A stretch of DNA of 8,944 nucleotides from Acidobacteriota bacterium (GTDB lineage: Bacteria > Acidobacteriota > UBA6911 > JACQSX01), in contig JACQGG010000007.1 of assembly GCA_016199665.1 (NCBI GenBank), positions 1 through 8,944 of the forward strand, read 5' to 3'. The notes under the pieces are model-generated. The model was not told the origin of the DNA. It saw only the letters and a program-made list of their open reading frames with translations, and searched no databases. Position 1 is the first letter of the stretch. Every line of letters starts with the position of its first letter. The position numbers were made by a program, and so were the translations under genes. This document shows, one piece after another, positions 6,524 to 8,944 of this stretch.

Positions 6524-7315
6524 ATGCAAAGCAGTCAAAGCCTTCGTTGCGTGCGAGTGGAAGAGTCGGCCGGACTCCTCTCAGTCATACTGAGCCGGCC
6601 GCCCTGGAACATTCTAAACATAGAAATGCTTGGAGAACTGGAACAAGTCTTTGAGGATGCCTCGCTGGCGGGCGCCCGCGCCGTGATGCTTTACGGCGAA
6701 GGTCGGGGCTTTTGCGCGGGCGCCGCCGTTGAAGATCACCTTCCGGAGAAGGTTGAGGCGATGCTCGCCAGCTTCACGCGGCTGCTGGAGGCTGTCCATC
6801 GGGCATCAGTCCCTGTCATTGCGGCTGTCCACGGTGTCGCTCTCGGAGGGGGACTGGAGCTGGCAAGCGCCGCCGATATTCTCTTTGCCGCCGCAGACGC
6901 GCAGTTGGGACAACCGGAAGTCCGCCTGGGCGCCATCGCCCCGGGGGCTCTCTTCTTTCTGCCGCGCCGCCTGGGATACAACCGGGCCGCAGATGTGCTG
7001 TTTTCAGGGAGGAATCTTGCAGCGCCGGAAGCCAAGGAATTGGGTCTTGTGAACTTCGTTTACCCCGGGGAAAAGCTGCTCGAGGAGGCGCGAAATTATG
7101 CCACCCGCCTCGCCTCCCTGAGCGGACCGGTCCTGCGCGCTTACAAACAAGCGCTGCTGCAGGCTTCTGAATCACCCGGCAGCAATCTCCGCCAGTTGGA
7201 AAGATTTTATATAGACCGGATCGCCCCAATGCCCGATAACCTGGAGGGGTTGCGATCATTCATCGAGAAGCGGCCTCCCGTTTGGGCGCAAAGCAAGGAA
7301 GGGGAATTGTCATGA
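6524..7315 (+). CDS. Enoyl-CoA hydratase/isomerase family protein, dienoyl-CoA hydratase-like
   Basis: A 263-residue crotonase-fold hydratase, predicted to add water to the enoyl-CoA made by the preceding dehydrogenase. The oxyanion-hole segments are GFCAGA (62-67) and ALGGGLELA (106-114). Glu112 and Glu132 (in GQPE) match the two catalytic glutamates of rat mitochondrial enoyl-CoA hydratase, Glu144 and Glu164, so hydratase activity is credible. Three features recall cyclohexa-1,5-diene-1-carbonyl-CoA hydratases of benzoyl-CoA degradation: RPPWNILNIEML near the N-terminus, the VEDHLPEKVEAML segment after the first oxyanion loop, and the EGLRSFIEKRPPVW ending. This similarity is from memory, not from a search. 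Its start has AAGGAG 5 bases upstream. The stop overlaps the next start by 4 bp, indicating translational coupling with the dehydrogenase, the expected next step. Confidence 0.92.
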   Translation: MQSSQSLRCVRVEESAGLLSVILSRPPWNILNIEMLGELEQVFEDASLAGARAVMLYGEGRGFCAGAAVEDHLPEKVEAMLASFTRLLEAVHRASVPVIAAVHGVALGGGLELASAADILFAAADAQLGQPEVRLGAIAPGALFFLPRRLGYNRAADVLFSGRNLAAPEAKELGLVNFVYPGEKLLEEARNYATRLASLSGPVLRAYKQALLQASESPGSNLRQLERFYIDRIAPMPDNLEGLRSFIEKRPPVWAQSKEGELS

Positions 7316-8334
7316 AAGCTGCCATTTTCACAACGCCGCCTCCCACCCTGACCATCGGGGATTTGCCTGCCCCTGTGCCGGGCCGGGGCGAGCTCCTGGT
7401 CAAAGTCGCCGCCTGCGGGCTTTGCCATACCGATCTTCACTACCTGGACCACGGAGTGGCGACTTACCATGCCCCGCCGCTGGTTCTGGGGCACGAACCG
7501 GCCGGAGTTGTCGCCGAATGTGGGCCGGAGGTTACAGGATGGAAAAAAGGGGAGCGCGTCCTGATCCCGGCGATTTTCAGTTGCGGGGAGTGCGGCTATT
7601 GCCGCAGCGGGCGCGAAAATCTTTGCCAGAACCTGGAAATGCTTGGGAATCACCGGCATGGCGCGCTGGCCGAGTATGTGGTCGCTCCCGCCCGCGAGTG
7701 CACCCCCCTTCCGGATGAAATCTCGATGGAGGGAGGCTGCCTGATTGCTGACGCCCTTTCAACGGCCTTCCATGCCGTGGAAAGAAGCGGCATCCGGCCC
7801 GGTGAAACTGCCGTTGTGATTGGCTGCGGCGGGATGGGCGTCAATCTGGTTCAGTGCGCCACACTGGCCGGAGCGAAGGTCATTGCCGTGGATAAAGTGG
7901 ACGCCAAGCTGGAGCGGGCCCGCGTGCTGGGTGCAGCGGAAACCGTCGATGCTTCGGCTCTGAACATGCCCTTGAGCAAGGCCTTGCGACAACTCTCGCC
8001 GGGCGGCGTCGACGTCGTGTTTGAGGCGATTGGTTTGACCGAAACGATTCAGCAGGGGCTTGCCTCCCTGCGCAAGGGAGGCACGCTGATGACGGTCGGC
8101 TATTGCCCCAAGGACGTGGCGCTGCCGGTGTCTCGCGTCATGTTCTTTGAGCTTGAAATTAAAGGCAGCCTTGGCTGTCCTCCTGGAAAGTATGCCGCCA
8201 TTGTCGAGCTGGTACGGCGCAAAAAGCTTGATGTGGATTCCCTCGTTTCCGGCGTTTTGCCCCTGGGACAGATTGCCCAGGCGCTCGACAAACTTCGCCG
8301 GGGGGAAGGATTCCGCTGGGTTATCCAGCCGTGA
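7312..8334 (+). CDS. Zn-dependent alcohol dehydrogenase (MDR family), possible hydroxyacyl-CoA dehydrogenase
   Basis: A 340-residue medium-chain dehydrogenase/reductase with a complete metal set. Catalytic zinc ligands are Cys38 (GLCHTD), His61-Glu62 (GHE) and probably Asp147 (IADALSTA) in place of the usual third Cys. The structural zinc is held by Cys91, Cys94, Cys97 and Cys105. The Rossmann fold shows VIGCGGMG (169-176) and Asp194 at the end of beta-2, which favours NAD over NADP. The block MLGNHRHGALAEYVVAPARE resembles 6-hydroxycyclohex-1-ene-1-carbonyl-CoA dehydrogenase of benzoyl-CoA degradation (from memory). In this operon it most plausibly oxidises the hydroxyacyl-CoA from the upstream hydratase, taking the place of a usual 3-hydroxyacyl-CoA dehydrogenase. 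A generic alcohol dehydrogenase role is the alternative. The ATG at 7312 overlaps the hydratase stop (ATGA), with AAGGAAGGGG upstream; an earlier in-frame ATG at 7282 lies inside the hydratase gene and is less likely. Confidence 0.92.
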   Translation: MKAAIFTTPPPTLTIGDLPAPVPGRGELLVKVAACGLCHTDLHYLDHGVATYHAPPLVLGHEPAGVVAECGPEVTGWKKGERVLIPAIFSCGECGYCRSGRENLCQNLEMLGNHRHGALAEYVVAPARECTPLPDEISMEGGCLIADALSTAFHAVERSGIRPGETAVVIGCGGMGVNLVQCATLAGAKVIAVDKVDAKLERARVLGAAETVDASALNMPLSKALRQLSPGGVDVVFEAIGLTETIQQGLASLRKGGTLMTVGYCPKDVALPVSRVMFFELEIKGSLGCPPGKYAAIVELVRRKKLDVDSLVSGVLPLGQIAQALDKLRRGEGFRWVIQP

Positions 8335-8692
8335 TTCATCGAGGCTGCTTGATCATTCGGCCCGGCCGGGCCGGGTTCACACGCAATCACAGGAAGTTGT
8401 GAGAAAATCTTAGCTGTAACCTTCGGCGGGTGTGAGAAAATCTCACCGCCAAGAACGCGAAGTTCGCGAAGCTGAGATTCTTGTGCTTCTTCCCAAATCC
8501 GAATCCATTGAAAAAATCCGGGTGCGCGCGCCAGCCGGCGGGTTGCACGCATCCTTGGAGGAGGCACGCCACCGGAATGTTTTTCACCGCTTCGCGGCGG
8601 GTGAGAATTTGCAGGGATTGTCAACCGGCGGCTGAAGCCAGGCTGACGCCTCCGGCTACAGTTCGGGAGCCACTTCGCGGCGGGAAGACCCA
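8335..8692. other. Intergenic mosaic of short repeats
   Basis: These 358 bases hold no recognisable gene. There is a perfect 14-bp palindrome GGCCCGGCCGGGCC (8359-8372) soon after the dehydrogenase stop, without a T-run. TGTGAGAAAATCT is directly repeated at 8398-8410 and 8431-8443, the second copy forming a hairpin GTGAGA-AAA-TCTCAC (8432-8446). A fragment of a 'CGCCAAGAACGCGAAG' dispersed repeat follows, with arms CGCGAA (8456-8461) and TTCGCG (8463-8468). TTCGCGGCGGG occurs at 8591-8601 and 8674-8684; the second copy leads into the ribosome-binding region of the next gene. Termination of the upstream operon probably happens here, but no classic terminator is visible. Confidence 0.55.
8431..8479 (+). 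repeat. Fragment of a 'CGCCAAGAACGCGAAG' dispersed repeat
   Basis: The run from the hairpin GTGAGA-AAA-TCTCAC into CGCCAAGAACGCGAAGTTCG and onward to GCGAAGCTGAGATTC matches, as I recall, a repeat class scattered through many environmental bacterial genomes. It differs from copies A and B in sequence but shares their style of short, purine-rich, self-complementary units. Only one fragment lies in the window, so repeat status rests on memory and not on an internal match. Confidence 0.45.
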
Positions 8693-8944
8693 ATGTATAG
8701 TTTGTACTTGATTTCGGTATTTCTGCACCTCCTGGCTGCAATCGTCTGGATCGGCGGAATGGCGTTCCTCGGATTGATCCTGGCCCCGTACCTTCGACAG
8801 CCGGGCCAGCGGCATATGGGTCCGGCGCTGTTTCGCGCGACGGGCACTCGCTTTCGTGTGGTAGGCTGGATCTGCATCGGCCTGCTGGTGTTGAGCGGCA
8901 TTTTCAGCCTGGCCTATCGGGGAAGCGGCTGGCAGGACCCATCC
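8693..8944 (+). CDS. CopD-like integral membrane protein, truncated by the window edge
   Basis: The frame from the ATG at 8693 stays open for 84 codons to the last base, so this is the N-terminal part of a longer gene. The first segment, about residues 4-32, is a membrane helix containing H-L-L-A-A-I-V-W-I-G-G-M, the H---A---W-GG pattern of CopD-type proteins (His12). A basic loop follows, then RFRVVGW and a second hydrophobic helix at about 55-74. The family is linked to copper handling or is of unknown function; several DUF membrane families look alike over this length. A weak GGGAAG lies 5 bases upstream of the start. It is separated from the acyl-CoA operon by 358 bases of repeats and is probably an unrelated transcription unit. 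Confidence 0.7.
   Translation, partial: MYSLYLISVFLHLLAAIVWIGGMAFLGLILAPYLRQPGQRHMGPALFRATGTRFRVVGWICIGLLVLSGIFSLAYRGSGWQDPS

Overview
This window is a catabolic locus built almost entirely from acyl-CoA enzymes. Base composition is GC-rich. The intergenic DNA carries degenerate copies of 'CGCAGAGACGCAGAGG'-type and 'CGCCAAGAACGCGAAG'-type dispersed repeats. From memory these are common in Acidobacteriota and some other environmental, often uncultured, bacteria, so an acidobacterium-like soil or sediment genome is my guess. No rRNA or other marker is present to confirm it.

Layout. Positions 1-423 hold no convincing gene: a left-edge inverted repeat, then repeat copy A. A minus-strand operon runs from 4580 down to 424 in the order CaiB/BaiF (class III) CoA-transferase, acyl-CoA mutase large subunit (methylmalonyl-CoA mutase family, no B12 domain), thiolase. 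The divergent intergenic region 4581-5246 contains repeat copy B, related to copy A and in the same orientation, so the two copies bracket the operon. A plus-strand operon runs from 5247 to 8334: acyl-CoA dehydrogenase, enoyl-CoA hydratase and Zn-dependent alcohol dehydrogenase, the last two overlapping by 4 bp. The 358-bp interval 8335-8692 is a mosaic of short repeats. A truncated CopD-like membrane protein gene then runs off the right edge.

How the genes may work together (inference). The set covers activation of a carboxylic acid as its CoA thioester, a B12-dependent carbon-skeleton rearrangement, alpha,beta-dehydrogenation, hydration, oxidation of the hydroxyacyl-CoA and thiolytic cleavage. 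That is one beta-oxidation turn with a mutase step in front, as expected for a branched or substituted acid that ordinary beta-oxidation cannot attack. The mutase keeps the Tyr and Arg that bind the substrate carboxylate in methylmalonyl-CoA mutase but differs elsewhere in the pocket. The hydratase and alcohol dehydrogenase recall the dienoyl-CoA hydratase and 6-hydroxycyclohexenecarbonyl-CoA dehydrogenase of anaerobic benzoyl-CoA degradation. The true substrate is unknown. The B12-binding small subunit, a mutase chaperone, electron-transfer flavoprotein and any regulator are all absent from the window.
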